Part shown: piece by piece, positions 16,671 through 26,423 of the stretch
How the letters are laid out: every line of letters starts with the position of its first letter
How positions within the stretch are numbered: position 1 is the first letter of the stretch
NCBI RefSeq assembly: GCF_007970185.1
Contig: NZ_CP042431.1
Location: 558,001 to 622,000 of the forward strand
DNA length: 64,000 nucleotides
Reading direction: 5' to 3'
Origin: Pseudobacter ginsenosidimutans
GTDB lineage: Bacteria; Bacteroidota; Bacteroidia; Chitinophagales; Chitinophagaceae
The notes under the pieces: model-generated
Database searches by the model: none
Seen by the model: only the letters and a program-made list of their open reading frames with translations
What the model was told of the DNA's origin: nothing
Translations under genes and position numbers: made by a program

Positions 16671-18653
16671 TCATTGCTCATAACCAAGCAACCTCAGCGC
16701 ATTGAGCACCACCAGCAAAGTGCTGCCTTCATGGAAGGCCACAGCCGGTCCGATATTGGCCACGCCGGTGATTGCCAGGGGGATCAGGATGGCCACCATA
16801 CCAAGACTGAGAATGAGATTCTGCCTGATGATGCGTTTCCCGGCGCGGCTCAGGCCGATGGCAAATGGCAGATTACTGAGATTATCGGCCATCAATGCGA
16901 TATCCGCAGCTTCCAGCGCCACATCACTGCCGGCTGCGCCCATGGCGATGCCTACCGTGCTGCGCGCCATAGCAGGCGCATCGTTCACACCATCGCCCAC
17001 CATCGCCAGTTTGTTCTCTTCCCTTCGCAACTGTTCGATATTGGCCACTTTTTCCTCCGGCAACAGATCGCCCTTCGCAATATCGATGCCCACTTTGGCA
17101 GCCACAGCATCAGCTACACGCTGGTTATCGCCCGTGAGCATCACCATTTTGCGGATGCCGAGTTTGCGAAGCTCGCTGATCACAACAGGAGCTTCTGCGC
17201 GCGGAAGGTCCATCACTCCGAGAATTCCCGCAAAGCGATCACCTTTGCGGATGATCATACTCGTATTGCCCGCCTGTTGCAATGCCATCACCTGCTGCGC
17301 AATAGCATCAGGCAAAGCAGGCAGTCCGGCAGTTTTGAACAGTTCATCATTTCCGATGAGAATGCTTTCTCCCTCCCAGGTAGCCTGTACACCTTTGCCG
17401 GCAACGGCTTTCATATCTGTGGCTTCAGGAATATTAATGACTCCGAGTTTTTCCATACCTCCATTCACGATAGCAGCTGCGAGCGGATGATCACTCAATT
17501 TTTCAACAGCTACGGACATACGAAGCAATTCGGTTTCGGTTATACCTTCCAGTGGTACGATAGCATTCAGTTTGGGTCTGCCTTCCGTGAGCGTTCCCGT
17601 TTTATCGAATGCGAGTGCCGTAAGCATACCCAGTTCTTCCAGTGGCCTTCCTCCTTTCACCAGTACCCCCTGCCTGGCCGCACGCGCCACACCGCTCAAC
17701 ACTGCACTGGGCGTTGAAATGGCCAATGCACAGGGGCTTGCCGCCACCAGTACGGCCATGGAACGATAAAAACTCTGACTGAAAGTTTCATCTATCACGA
17801 GATAAGCAAACATCAACAACACCACCAGTATCAGCACAGCAGGCACATAATATCTTTCGATCTTTTTGGTGAATTGCTGCGTGGGCGATTGCTGCTGTTC
17901 AGCTTCCTTCACCATCTGCATCACGCGGGCAAGCGTGGAATCCTTCGCTTCCTTCGTTACACGTATTTCCAGTGAACCTGCGCCGTTGATGGTGCCTGCA
18001 AATACTTTGTATTGCGCACCTATCTTTTTATCATCTTCCTTTTGCATTGCAGCAGGCAGAGGCAATTTATCTACGGGAATACTTTCGCCGGTGATGGGAG
18101 CCTGGTTCACGGTGCTGCTGCCCTGCGTTACATAACCATCTGCCGGTATCTTGCTGTTGGGACGGATGATCACGATATCACCTGCTTTGAGACTGCTTAC
18201 CGGCACGTCCTGCATCACTCCCTCTCTTCGAACGGTAGCAGTGGTTGGCGCCAGTCCCGCCAGGGCTTCAATGGATTTGCGGGCTTTGTCCATACTCAAT
18301 GCTTCCAGCGCATGCCCCAGACTGAAGAGGAAAAGCAGCAGCGCACCTTCCGGCCATTTTCCGAGCGAAGCCGCGCCCGCAGCCGCCACCAGCATCAGGA
18401 AATCCACTTCGAACACACCGCGACGGACAGACAGGATCGCTTCCTTCAGCGTGTAGTATCCACCAAAGAAATACACGGCGATGAAACAGGCCAGCGATAA
18501 CCAGGCAGGGCCGGCTTCAAATTTTTCCAACAGGTAGCCGATGCCCAGCAATACGCCACCGGTGAGTGAAAAGATGAGATCGCTGCGTCGGCCGAATATA
18601 CCACCATGCTCATGTGCGTGTTCTTCATGTTGTTCTTTTTTCTCTTCGATCAT
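16671..18653 (-). CDS. P1B-4-type heavy-metal-transporting P-type ATPase
   Basis: A 660-residue inner-membrane pump. A His-rich N-terminus (HEEHAHEHGG) replaces the usual CxxC metal domain. The phosphorylation site DKTGTLTEG, the N-domain SDHPLAAAI and the hinge GDGVNDAPAMA are intact. The membrane metal site reads SPC (AASPCALAISTP), and the last helix contains HEGST. This SPC plus HEG(G/S)T pair is the mark of subgroup P1B-4 (CoaT/CtpD-like), known for Co2+, Fe2+, Zn2+ or related ions, rather than the CPC-type Cu or Zn/Cd pumps. ATG 18653 is used; the frame is open to 18698 but that overlaps the upstream gene. It is the last gene of the efflux operon, 19 bases after the adaptor. The exact ion is unproven. 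Confidence 0.9.
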   Translation of the reverse strand: MIEEKKEQHEEHAHEHGGIFGRRSDLIFSLTGGVLLGIGYLLEKFEAGPAWLSLACFIAVYFFGGYYTLKEAILSVRRGVFEVDFLMLVAAAGAASLGKWPEGALLLFLFSLGHALEALSMDKARKSIEALAGLAPTTATVRREGVMQDVPVSSLKAGDIVIIRPNSKIPADGYVTQGSSTVNQAPITGESIPVDKLPLPAAMQKEDDKKIGAQYKVFAGTINGAGSLEIRVTKEAKDSTLARVMQMVKEAEQQQSPTQQFTKKIERYYVPAVLILVVLLMFAYLVIDETFSQSFYRSMAVLVAASPCALAISTPSAVLSGVARAARQGVLVKGGRPLEELGMLTALAFDKTGTLTEGRPKLNAIVPLEGITETELLRMSVAVEKLSDHPLAAAIVNGGMEKLGVINIPEATDMKAVAGKGVQATWEGESILIGNDELFKTAGLPALPDAIAQQVMALQQAGNTSMIIRKGDRFAGILGVMDLPRAEAPVVISELRKLGIRKMVMLTGDNQRVADAVAAKVGIDIAKGDLLPEEKVANIEQLRREENKLAMVGDGVNDAPAMARSTVGIAMGAAGSDVALEAADIALMADNLSNLPFAIGLSRAGKRIIRQNLILSLGMVAILIPLAITGVANIGPAVAFHEGSTLLVVLNALRLLGYEQ

Positions 18654-18672
18654 GCAACAACGATTTAATGAA

Positions 18673-19920
18673 TTAATGTGCGTGGCCGCCTTCGCCACTG
18701 TTCTTCCATTTGCTCAGCAGGTCATATGCTCCTTTGAATACGATGGGTGTTGTTTTGATATCGATGCCCTGCGGCAACATTACGGCTACATAGCCCAGTT
18801 CGGCTACGCCGGTTTGGATCTCTACGGCTTTAAAATGCTGGTGGGGTGCGCCTCCTTCCTTATCTACATGCTCATCTTCTTCCTTAATAAAGATATAGTT
18901 CTTTCCTTCATAGTTCACAATGGCATTTTCGGGTAAGGATGGCTGAAGCTCATTTTTGGTCTCTACAAAAGCGGTGAGATACATACCCGGCAACAACTCG
19001 CGGTCCTCTTTGTCCAGGTGACAATGAATACGTACAGTACGGTCTGAGCTGATCTCGCGCCCGATCAGGTACACGGTGGCCATTCTTTCCTTCAGTTCAT
19101 TGGCAAGAATGAAACGCACTTTCTGTCCGATCTTCAGTTTGGGAACATCTCTTTCAAACACGGTGAGCTCTGCATGGAGGTGTTCCGTATCAACGATCTC
19201 GAACATCACATCGGTGGGGTTCACGTATTTGCCGAGATTCACATTCACTTCGGTTACATAACCGGAGATGGGCGCATATACATTGATGGTAGGTTGTATC
19301 TGTCCTTTCTCCAATTTTGCGATATCAAGTTTAACAAGTTGCAGTTTGGCTTTGAGACCTGCCAGCCTGGCTTCGGTGCTGCGATAATTAGCCTTTGCCT
19401 GCTCAAATGTTTTCCTGGCGTTGATATTTTCTTTCATCAGTTCTTCCTGTCTTTCATACTCCACTTTCAGGAAATCCAGCTGGCTCACCGTTTCCAGGTA
19501 ATCCTGCTGCAATTGCAGGTAGGCAGGATCTTCGAGGGTGGCTATGAGTTGTCCTTTGGTCACATGCTTGCCCTGCAACATGTCTGAAGAGCGAAGAAAT
19601 CCACCCATGGGAGCCGATACGCTGAGCATTTGTTGCGGTGGTACGTCCAGTGTGCCATTCACTTTGATGGTGCCGCTTAACGTGCGCACACTTACAGTTC
19701 CTGTTTCGATACCAATGCCACGGGCCTGGTCTGGCGTGAGCTCGATCTCTCCGCCTTCCTCATGCCCGTGCTCATGCTCTTCCTTTGTGCTGTCGGATTT
19801 TTCAGCCGCTTCTTTGCCGGCGGTTTTCCCTTTACTATCTCCACAGGCTTCCATGGCCAGCAGCAGCGTAACAAATGACGCGGCTTTGAATAGGTTGATG
19901 ATATTTTTATTGAAAGTCAT
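18673..19920 (-). CDS. Periplasmic adaptor of heavy-metal RND efflux pump (CzcB/CusB-like)
   Basis: A 415-residue membrane fusion protein. The lipoprotein signal ends LLAMEAC, giving a lipidated Cys. A low-complexity HGHEEGGE-type stretch follows (about residues 48-58), possibly metal-binding. The adaptor core comes next: the lipoyl half-motifs around VSAPMGGFLRSSDMLQGKHVTKGQLIATLEDP and VYAPISGYVTEVNVNLGKYV flank a helical hairpin (about residues 130-195). The C-terminal barrel ends in a His-containing tail (HVDKEGGAPHQHF and GEGGHAH). It links the inner-membrane CzcA part to the TolC part, both encoded in the gene eight bases upstream. The His content fits Zn/Co/Ni/Cd efflux. Confidence 0.9.
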   Translation of the reverse strand: MTFNKNIINLFKAASFVTLLLAMEACGDSKGKTAGKEAAEKSDSTKEEHEHGHEEGGEIELTPDQARGIGIETGTVSVRTLSGTIKVNGTLDVPPQQMLSVSAPMGGFLRSSDMLQGKHVTKGQLIATLEDPAYLQLQQDYLETVSQLDFLKVEYERQEELMKENINARKTFEQAKANYRSTEARLAGLKAKLQLVKLDIAKLEKGQIQPTINVYAPISGYVTEVNVNLGKYVNPTDVMFEIVDTEHLHAELTVFERDVPKLKIGQKVRFILANELKERMATVYLIGREISSDRTVRIHCHLDKEDRELLPGMYLTAFVETKNELQPSLPENAIVNYEGKNYIFIKEEDEHVDKEGGAPHQHFKAVEIQTGVAELGYVAVMLPQGIDIKTTPIVFKGAYDLLSKWKNSGEGGHAH

Positions 19921-19928
19921 TGTTCAAA

Positions 19929-22900
19929 TTATTTAGTGGGTTGGAAGTATTCAAGTGTTACGATGGCAATATTGTAATCACGGAGCGCCTGGAGATAGTT
20001 CATGCGGATCTCGCTGGCGGTCTGCAATGCCTGGAGGTATTCCACATAACTGATCTCACCTGCCTGGAAAGCGCGTTGCGCCTGCGTGAGCATCAGCTCA
20101 ACATTTGGCAGGGCGCTGCCTTCATAGTATTGCAGGTTATTCTTTTCCTTCTCATACTGCTGATGGGCTTCGCGAAATTGACCATTGAGATTATTGCGCG
20201 CCAGTTCCAGGTTGCTCTCGGCGATCTGCTGATCTACTTTTGCTGCGCGAACGCGGCTTGCATAAGGCTTGTTGAAGATCGGAAAGCTCACGGAAGCCTG
20301 TACGCCATGAAAGCGTTTGCCGAAATCGTAAAACTTCTCCGTGCCATCAGTATTCTGGAATCCGTAAATCGACTGGTTGAAATATCCCACAGAGAAATCC
20401 GGACCACCTTTCGCTTTTTCCACTTTTATCGTTTGTTCATTCACTTTGATCTCCTGCTGCAGGTAAGCTGTAAGCGGATGATCGTAGGACAGTGTAGCCG
20501 TTGGCGTTATACCAGAACCATCCAGCCTGATGATATTTTCCATTGCAATCCTGATCTCTTCCTTTGCATTGAGCAGCCTTTGCAGATTGGTTTGCGCTAT
20601 CCGGATATCTGCTTCATTGCGCTGCACCTGGTTATTGTTCTCGTTCAGTCTGGTTTGCGCTGTACTTTGTTCCAGCATCCTCGTTTCGCCAGTCCTGTAG
20701 CGCACTTCAGCCGCTTTGAGAAAGTTCCGGTAAAGTGTATCCTGTCTTTGCAGCAGGTATTTCACTGATTGCAGCCAGGCAAGCTGGTACCAGGCAGATT
20801 TCACCTGCAACACCAGTTCCTGTTTGGTCACGGCCAGGTTGAGCTCACTGCTTTTGATGCGTGCATCGGCCAGCTGCTTCTGTTTTCCGAAGAGGCCGGG
20901 ATTGGGAATATCCTGCGATAATGTAAAATGATTGTCCCATTTCACGGTGTTGGCCTGTCCGTATTGCGCACCCAGCGTGGTCTTCCCAAGTTCAGTACTG
21001 GTTCCTCTCAACATCTTTTCCTTATCGATCATCAGTTTGGAGGATTGCATGGAAGGGTGTTGTTTGATGGCAAGGTCCACTGCCTGTTGCAAAGTGAGTG
21101 AAGAAGGTTGTTGCGCCTTCGCATTCATCACCGGGCCAATGATCAGCAGGGCGATCACTGCCGTAACTGTTCCCATCTTTTTACCCGGGCCTCCCATTTT
21201 TTCAAAGAGGATATACAAACAGGGCAATACCAGCAATGTGAGCAGCGTAGCTGTTACCAGTCCACCGATCACCACGGTTGCCAACGGACGTTGCACTTCT
21301 GCACCGCTGCCTCCTGATAATGCCATCGGGATAAATCCCAGGCTGGCCACAAGGGCCGTCATGATCACCGGTCGCAATCGGGTGCGCGTTCCCGTGAGTA
21401 CGATATCTGTAAGGTTTTCCATACCATCTTTTTTTAACCTGTTGAATTCAGCGATCAGCACAATGCCATTCAATACTGCTACACCAAAGAGCGCAATAAA
21501 GCCCACACCCGCCGAAATACTGAAAGGCATACCACGCATCCAGAGTGCGATGATGCCTCCGATAGCGGAGAGGGGAATAGCAGTGAAAATGAGCAATCCA
21601 TATTTCAATGAACCGAAAGCGAAATAGAGCAATACCAATATCAGCAGCAATGCTACAGGCACTGCAATGGCCAGCCTGGCGCGGGCTTCCTGGAGATTTT
21701 CGAAAGTACCTCCATAGGCTGCATAATAGCCGGGTGAGAATTTGATCTCTTTTTCGATGCGTTGCTGAATATCTTTCACAACTGACGCCACGTCCTTTCC
21801 TCTCACGTTGAAACCAACCATTACACGACGGCGGGCATCTTCGCGCTGGATCTGGTTGGGACCTGTGCGGATCTCCACTTCAGCCAGCTGCTCCAGCGGC
21901 ACCTGGTTACCATTGGGAGCCGTAACATAAAGCGTACGCAGGTCTTCCACTGTTTGACGATTGCTTTTTTCCATTCGCACTACGAGGTCAAAGCGACGTT
22001 CATTCTCGAAAACCTGTCCGGCTGCATCACCCGCAAAGCCTGCCCGGATCACCTGGTTCACAGTTTCAATGTCCAGCCCGAACTGCGCGATCTTATCCCG
22101 TTTGAATTTCACGATCACCTGCGGCAGGCCGGTAGCCTGCTCCACATACACATCCACAGCACCTTCGATGGTTCTGGCGATAGCGCCCACCCTGCCTGCA
22201 TAATCGGCCAGCTGTGTAAGGTCTTCTCCGAAAATCTTCACCACCACGTCCTGGCGTGCGCCGGACATCAGCTCATTGAATCGCATCTGGATCGGTTGCT
22301 GGAAACCGTAAGTAACGCCGGGAATATGTTTTTCGAGTTCGGCCTGCATTTTTTCCGCCAGCTCCTCGCGGGAATCGGCAGAGGTCCATTCCTTTTTATC
22401 TTTCAATACGATGATCATATCGCAGAGCTCAACAGGCATGGGGTCTGTAGGGATCTCGCTGGATCCTATCTTTCCCACCACTTCTTTCACTTCAGGGAAT
22501 TTTTTCATCAGCACTTCTGCCGACCTGTTGGTGGCTTCCACTGTTTTGCTGAGGCTGCTGCCGGTGAGCACACGGGTTTCAACGGCAAAGTCGCCCTCGC
22601 CTAATGTGGGGATGAATTCCGAACCCATGGTAGAGAAAATCCAGAGACTGCCGGCCAGCAGAACGATGGATGCGCCGATCACCAGGGCTCTCGCGCGGAG
22701 CGCAGTGCGTAAAACGGGTTCATATATACGCTGCAGCCCGCCAATGATGCGATCTGAAATGGTTCTTTTGTGAGATATCTTTTTGCTGAGGAAGAGCGAG
22801 CTCATCATCGGCACATAGGTGAGCGATAAGATCAGCGCTCCCACAATGGCGAAGCTCACGGTCTGCGCCATGGGGCGGAACATCTTGCCTTCGATACCTG

Positions 22901-24296
22901 TGAGCGATAAGATCGGCAAGTAAACGATAAGGATGATGATCTGTCCGAATGCAGCGGCGTTCATCATTTTTTTGGCGGCGCCCCCCACTTCGATATCCAT
23001 CTCCTGCTGGTTCAGCTGCCTTCGGTTATTCAATCCCAACTGATGGATGGTGGCTTCCACGATGATCACTGCACCATCCACTATCAATCCGAAGTCAATG
23101 GCGCCAAGGCTCATCAGGTTGCCGCTCACACCAAAGAGGTTCATCATGGAAACGGCAAAGAGCATGGCCAGCGGGATCACAGAAGCTACGATCAACCCTC
23201 CCCGTAAGTTCCCGAGCAGGATCACCAATACAAAGATCACGATCAGCGCACCTTCGATCAGATTGGTGGAAACTGTTTTGATGGCGCTGTTCACGAGTTT
23301 GGTTCTGTCCAGGAATGGTTCAATCACCACGCCTTCCGGCAATGTTTTCCCGATCTGCGCCATTCTTTCTTTCACGCGCTTGATCACGGCGGAGGAGTTC
23401 TCACCTTTCAGCATCATCACTATGGCGCCGGTAACTTCTCCTTCATTGTTCCGCGTCATCGCACCATAACGGATAGCCGAACCTATCTGAACGGTCCCCA
23501 CATTGCGGATGAGCACGGGCACATTGCCTGAAGTATTCTTCACAACAATATTTCCAATGTCTTCCATATTGCCGATCAGCCCGATACTGCGCACGAACCA
23601 GGCATTGGGGTTTTTATCGATGTATGCTCCTCCTGTATTCTGGTTGTTCTTTGCGAGCGCATCAAAAACTTCAGCGATGCTGATATTCATGCTGCGCAGT
23701 TTTTCCGGGTTGAGGGCTACTTCATATTGTTTGAGATAACCTCCGAAGCTGGCCACATCGGCCACACCTTCCACACCCAGCATTTGCCTGCGCACGATCC
23801 AGTCCTGGATGGTACGCAGGTCCATGGCGGAGTATTTGTCCCCGTATCCTTTTTTAGTGTGGATCACGTATTGAAAGATCTCACCGAGACCTGTAGTGAG
23901 GGGCGCCAGTTCCGGCATGCCCATGCCTGCGGGGATCTTATCGTTAACACTTGTTAGTCTTTCGTTCACCTGCTGGCGCGCCCAGTAAACGTCTATATCT
24001 TCTTTGAAAACGATGGTGACCACACTCAGTCCGAAGCGGGAGAAAGACCTGATCTCTTCGATGCCGGGAATGGTGGCCATGGTCTGTTCTACGGGAAAAG
24101 TAACGAAGCGCTCAATGTCTTCAGCTCCATTCGATGGCGATACGGTGATCACCTGTACCTGGTTGTTAGTAATGTCCGGTACAGCGTCTATCGGCAGTCT
24201 GGTAAAGGAAAATATCCCCCAGGCCACCAGCATCAATGTAAATAGGGCAACGATCAGCTTATTGCTGATAGAGAACTGTATAATGCGGTTTAGCAT
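19929..24296 (-). CDS. CzcA/CusA-type RND heavy-metal transporter fused to a TolC-like domain
   Basis: A 1455-residue fusion. Residues 1 to about 1035 are a complete HME-RND permease: TM1 (LIVALFTLMLVAWGIFSFTRLPIDAVPDITNNQVQV region), the porter domains, and the TM4 relay block GAIDFGLIVDGAVIIVE with the functional acidic residue. A second signal-like hydrophobic segment (VTAVIALLIIGPVMNAKAQ) follows. The remaining ~400 residues are a TolC/OEP-type outer-membrane factor with repeating helical segments (LTLQQAVDLAIKQHPSM and, near the end, GEISYVEYLQALQTASEIRMNYLQAL). Such fusions recur in Bacteroidota. Cleavage between the parts is likely, since a TolC barrel must reach the outer membrane. 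It is translated from ATG 24296, 101 bases after the Cys/His-rich gene. Confidence 0.93.
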   Translation of the reverse strand: MLNRIIQFSISNKLIVALFTLMLVAWGIFSFTRLPIDAVPDITNNQVQVITVSPSNGAEDIERFVTFPVEQTMATIPGIEEIRSFSRFGLSVVTIVFKEDIDVYWARQQVNERLTSVNDKIPAGMGMPELAPLTTGLGEIFQYVIHTKKGYGDKYSAMDLRTIQDWIVRRQMLGVEGVADVASFGGYLKQYEVALNPEKLRSMNISIAEVFDALAKNNQNTGGAYIDKNPNAWFVRSIGLIGNMEDIGNIVVKNTSGNVPVLIRNVGTVQIGSAIRYGAMTRNNEGEVTGAIVMMLKGENSSAVIKRVKERMAQIGKTLPEGVVIEPFLDRTKLVNSAIKTVSTNLIEGALIVIFVLVILLGNLRGGLIVASVIPLAMLFAVSMMNLFGVSGNLMSLGAIDFGLIVDGAVIIVEATIHQLGLNNRRQLNQQEMDIEVGGAAKKMMNAAAFGQIIILIVYLPILSLTGIEGKMFRPMAQTVSFAIVGALILSLTYVPMMSSLFLSKKISHKRTISDRIIGGLQRIYEPVLRTALRARALVIGASIVLLAGSLWIFSTMGSEFIPTLGEGDFAVETRVLTGSSLSKTVEATNRSAEVLMKKFPEVKEVVGKIGSSEIPTDPMPVELCDMIIVLKDKKEWTSADSREELAEKMQAELEKHIPGVTYGFQQPIQMRFNELMSGARQDVVVKIFGEDLTQLADYAGRVGAIARTIEGAVDVYVEQATGLPQVIVKFKRDKIAQFGLDIETVNQVIRAGFAGDAAGQVFENERRFDLVVRMEKSNRQTVEDLRTLYVTAPNGNQVPLEQLAEVEIRTGPNQIQREDARRRVMVGFNVRGKDVASVVKDIQQRIEKEIKFSPGYYAAYGGTFENLQEARARLAIAVPVALLLILVLLYFAFGSLKYGLLIFTAIPLSAIGGIIALWMRGMPFSISAGVGFIALFGVAVLNGIVLIAEFNRLKKDGMENLTDIVLTGTRTRLRPVIMTALVASLGFIPMALSGGSGAEVQRPLATVVIGGLVTATLLTLLVLPCLYILFEKMGGPGKKMGTVTAVIALLIIGPVMNAKAQQPSSLTLQQAVDLAIKQHPSMQSSKLMIDKEKMLRGTSTELGKTTLGAQYGQANTVKWDNHFTLSQDIPNPGLFGKQKQLADARIKSSELNLAVTKQELVLQVKSAWYQLAWLQSVKYLLQRQDTLYRNFLKAAEVRYRTGETRMLEQSTAQTRLNENNNQVQRNEADIRIAQTNLQRLLNAKEEIRIAMENIIRLDGSGITPTATLSYDHPLTAYLQQEIKVNEQTIKVEKAKGGPDFSVGYFNQSIYGFQNTDGTEKFYDFGKRFHGVQASVSFPIFNKPYASRVRAAKVDQQIAESNLELARNNLNGQFREAHQQYEKEKNNLQYYEGSALPNVELMLTQAQRAFQAGEISYVEYLQALQTASEIRMNYLQALRDYNIAIVTLEYFQPTK

Positions 24297-24397
24297 AATT
24301 TAATTGTCAGTGGATAGAAAGAAAATAAATAATCAGGCGTCCAACATGCCGTAACGATGCTGGCCACATGAAACAATAGCTTGAAAAGAAAACGGGA

Positions 24398-24700
24398 TTA
24401 TGCCAACTGGGGAGGCTGCCATACAGGTATGGAAACTTCCAGCACAGATGCCGTGTAGGGGCTGGCGTTAGGACGGCTGAAAGATTCTACAGCGAGACTG
24501 ATCTCCTGTACCTGGTGTGGAATAGAGATGGTGGTACAGCAGGAACAATGACAGAACGGGGAGCAATACTCTCCGTGCTCATGTTCATCAGACTGCTCTA
24601 CCGCACTTGCCTGGGCCGTGGCAGTATTGACGGTATCCGCGCAGGGAACAAATCCCAGCAGGACCACCAAAACAGCAACGATATATCCGATCAGGCGCAT
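24398..24700 (-). CDS. Small Cys/His-rich secreted protein (DUF6660-like)
   Basis: A 100-residue protein with a signal peptide (MRLIGYIVAVLVVLLGFVPCADT) and a central metal-ligand-like cluster, DEHEHGEYCSPFCHCSCC, at about residues 39-56. This pattern matches the small Bacteroidota family I remember as DUF6660, commonly found next to CusA/CzcA genes; the name is from memory. It is the first gene of the minus-strand efflux operon. A periplasmic metal-binding or sensing role is inferred only from the ligand cluster and position. A -7-like box (24705-24712) lies four bases from the ATG. Confidence 0.75.
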   Translation of the reverse strand: MRLIGYIVAVLVVLLGFVPCADTVNTATAQASAVEQSDEHEHGEYCSPFCHCSCCTTISIPHQVQEISLAVESFSRPNASPYTASVLEVSIPVWQPPQLA

Positions 24701-24704
24701 ATGG

Positions 24705-24712
24705 CAAAAATA
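24705..24712 (-). promoter_or_regulatory. Possible -7 box of the heavy-metal efflux operon
   Basis: Minus-strand TATTTTTG, an exact TAnnTTTG, four bases before the ATG at 24700. Its closeness would make the mRNA leaderless, so a downstream start or another promoter is also possible. Confidence 0.35.
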
Positions 24713-25029
24713 ATTGGAACGGGTGGCATTATCATTACAGCCACTCTACTAAAATATACATGCTGTTGCAAATCCCGAAATTTCTTTGAACAAACGCCGG
24801 GTTTTCCCTGTTTAGCAGGTGATTCAGGTTCACGAACGGGTTAGGGAAGGATAAATTCGCATATGGGTTTACCGGTAATCCAGAAAAAATATGCAAGATG
24901 TTTTGACTTCAATACCTTTGCCGGTATATAACCCCTGATTGACCTGAAGCTACCTGCGAATAATCGCTTATCGGTCCTCCCCACCCGAAGTAGCGATACC
25001 CAATCTTTCATTGTTTACGTAATAGATAA
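24713..25029. other. Divergent intergenic region between two efflux operons
   Basis: It separates the minus-strand metal pump from the plus-strand multidrug pump. It holds the TACCTTTG box at 24913-24920 inside a small inverted repeat (ATACC/GGTAT at 24912-24916 and 24921-24927). No coding frame or clear operator is seen. Confidence 0.5.
24913..24920 (+). promoter_or_regulatory. -7 box of the TolC/AcrAB-type operon
   Basis: TACCTTTG is an exact TAnnTTTG on the plus strand and implies a leader of about 100 bases before ATG 25030. It is flanked by ATACC and GGTAT, a possible regulator half-site pair. Confidence 0.45.
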
Positions 25030-26382
25030 ATGCGCTTTATGAACAAGTTGAATGCCCTGGCTCAACACAAATGGAAAGTTATCATTCTGTCTTTTCTTGT
25101 CTTACCACAATGTCTGCAAGCCCAGGAGACCCTGGACGACAGTACCTTACTGGATGCTACAATCGAAAATGTAGTGCGTTATGCCATTAAGAATCAACCG
25201 GCCGTTCAGAAAGCGCTCATCAATGAGGCTGTAACTGAAACCACTATCAAGGGCAAACTGGCCGACTGGTATCCGCAACTCAATGCTGCCTATAACCTGC
25301 AACATAACTTCAAGGTGCAAACGGCGGTGATCGGCGGCAATCCGGTGAAACTGGGGGTAGACAATGTCTCCGCCATCCAGCTCACTGCTACTCAGAATAT
25401 CTTCAACAGAGACGCGCTCCTGGCCAGCCAGACTGCCGGTGATGTGCGGAGATACGCAAGGCAGAACACAGGCGCCACCAGGATCGATGTAGCAGCCAAT
25501 GTTTCCAAAGCTTTCTACGATGTACTCACTACCAAGCAACAGATCAAAACCACCAGTGAAGATATCAGCCGGCTTGAAAGAAGTCTCAGGGATGCTACCT
25601 ATCAATATCAGGCAGGCATAACCGATAAAACGGATTATAAGCGCGCCACCATCGCCCTCAACAATGCGAAAGCCCTGCTCAAATCCAATGAGGAACTGCT
25701 CAAGGCAAAGATCGAATACCTCAAGGCGCTCATGGGCTATCCAGTGAATGCTCCCCTGGAGATCAAATATGATACCCTCCAGATGGAAAACCAGATTGTG
25801 CTGGACACATTGCAGGCTACCAATTATGCAAGCCGTATCGAGTATCAGTTACTGGAAACACAATACAAACTGCAGCAGGCCAATCTCAAATACAATAAAT
25901 GGAGCTTCATTCCGAATGTATCCGCCAATGGCGCTTACAATTTCAACTACCAGAACGATCAGTTCAGTAAGCTCTACAATACCAACTATCCTCAGTCATT
26001 TGTGAACCTCAGCGTAACTGTGCCGCTCTTCCAGGGAGGAAAAAGGATACAGAATATCCGCAATGCGGAATTACAGCTTGACCTGCTGGAAGCTGATATG
26101 TCTGACCTGAGGAACAATATCAATGCAGAGTATTCACAGGCGCTCGCTTCCTATAAGGCCAACCTTGCGTCCTATCTCGCATTGAAAGAGAACCTGGACC
26201 TGGCGCAGGAAGTATATGATGTGATCAATCTTCAATACAGGAGCGGCGTAAAAACCTACCTGGAAGTGATCACTGCTGAAACCGATCTCAGAACAGCGCG
26301 TATCAACTATTACAATGCATTGTACCAGTTGCTGTCAGCCAAAATTGATGTACAGCGCGCATTGGGACAGATCAATTACTAA
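25030..26382 (+). CDS. TolC-family outer-membrane efflux protein
   Basis: A 450-residue outer-membrane factor. The signal peptide (KVIILSFLVLPQCLQAQ) is followed by the two-fold OEP repeat: ATIENVVRYAIKNQPAVQKALINEA in the first half, and YQAGITDKTDYKRATIALNNAKALL and YRSGVKTYLEVITAETDLRTARINYYNALYQLLSAKIDVQRALGQI in the helical segments. It gives the exit duct for the RND pump encoded by the next two genes, 41 and 72 bases apart. This TolC is separate from the one fused to CzcA. Confidence 0.93.
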   Translation: MRFMNKLNALAQHKWKVIILSFLVLPQCLQAQETLDDSTLLDATIENVVRYAIKNQPAVQKALINEAVTETTIKGKLADWYPQLNAAYNLQHNFKVQTAVIGGNPVKLGVDNVSAIQLTATQNIFNRDALLASQTAGDVRRYARQNTGATRIDVAANVSKAFYDVLTTKQQIKTTSEDISRLERSLRDATYQYQAGITDKTDYKRATIALNNAKALLKSNEELLKAKIEYLKALMGYPVNAPLEIKYDTLQMENQIVLDTLQATNYASRIEYQLLETQYKLQQANLKYNKWSFIPNVSANGAYNFNYQNDQFSKLYNTNYPQSFVNLSVTVPLFQGGKRIQNIRNAELQLDLLEADMSDLRNNINAEYSQALASYKANLASYLALKENLDLAQEVYDVINLQYRSGVKTYLEVITAETDLRTARINYYNALYQLLSAKIDVQRALGQINY

Positions 26383-26423
26383 GACGATACAAACCATACA
26401 AACACAAACACACACTTTTCTAT

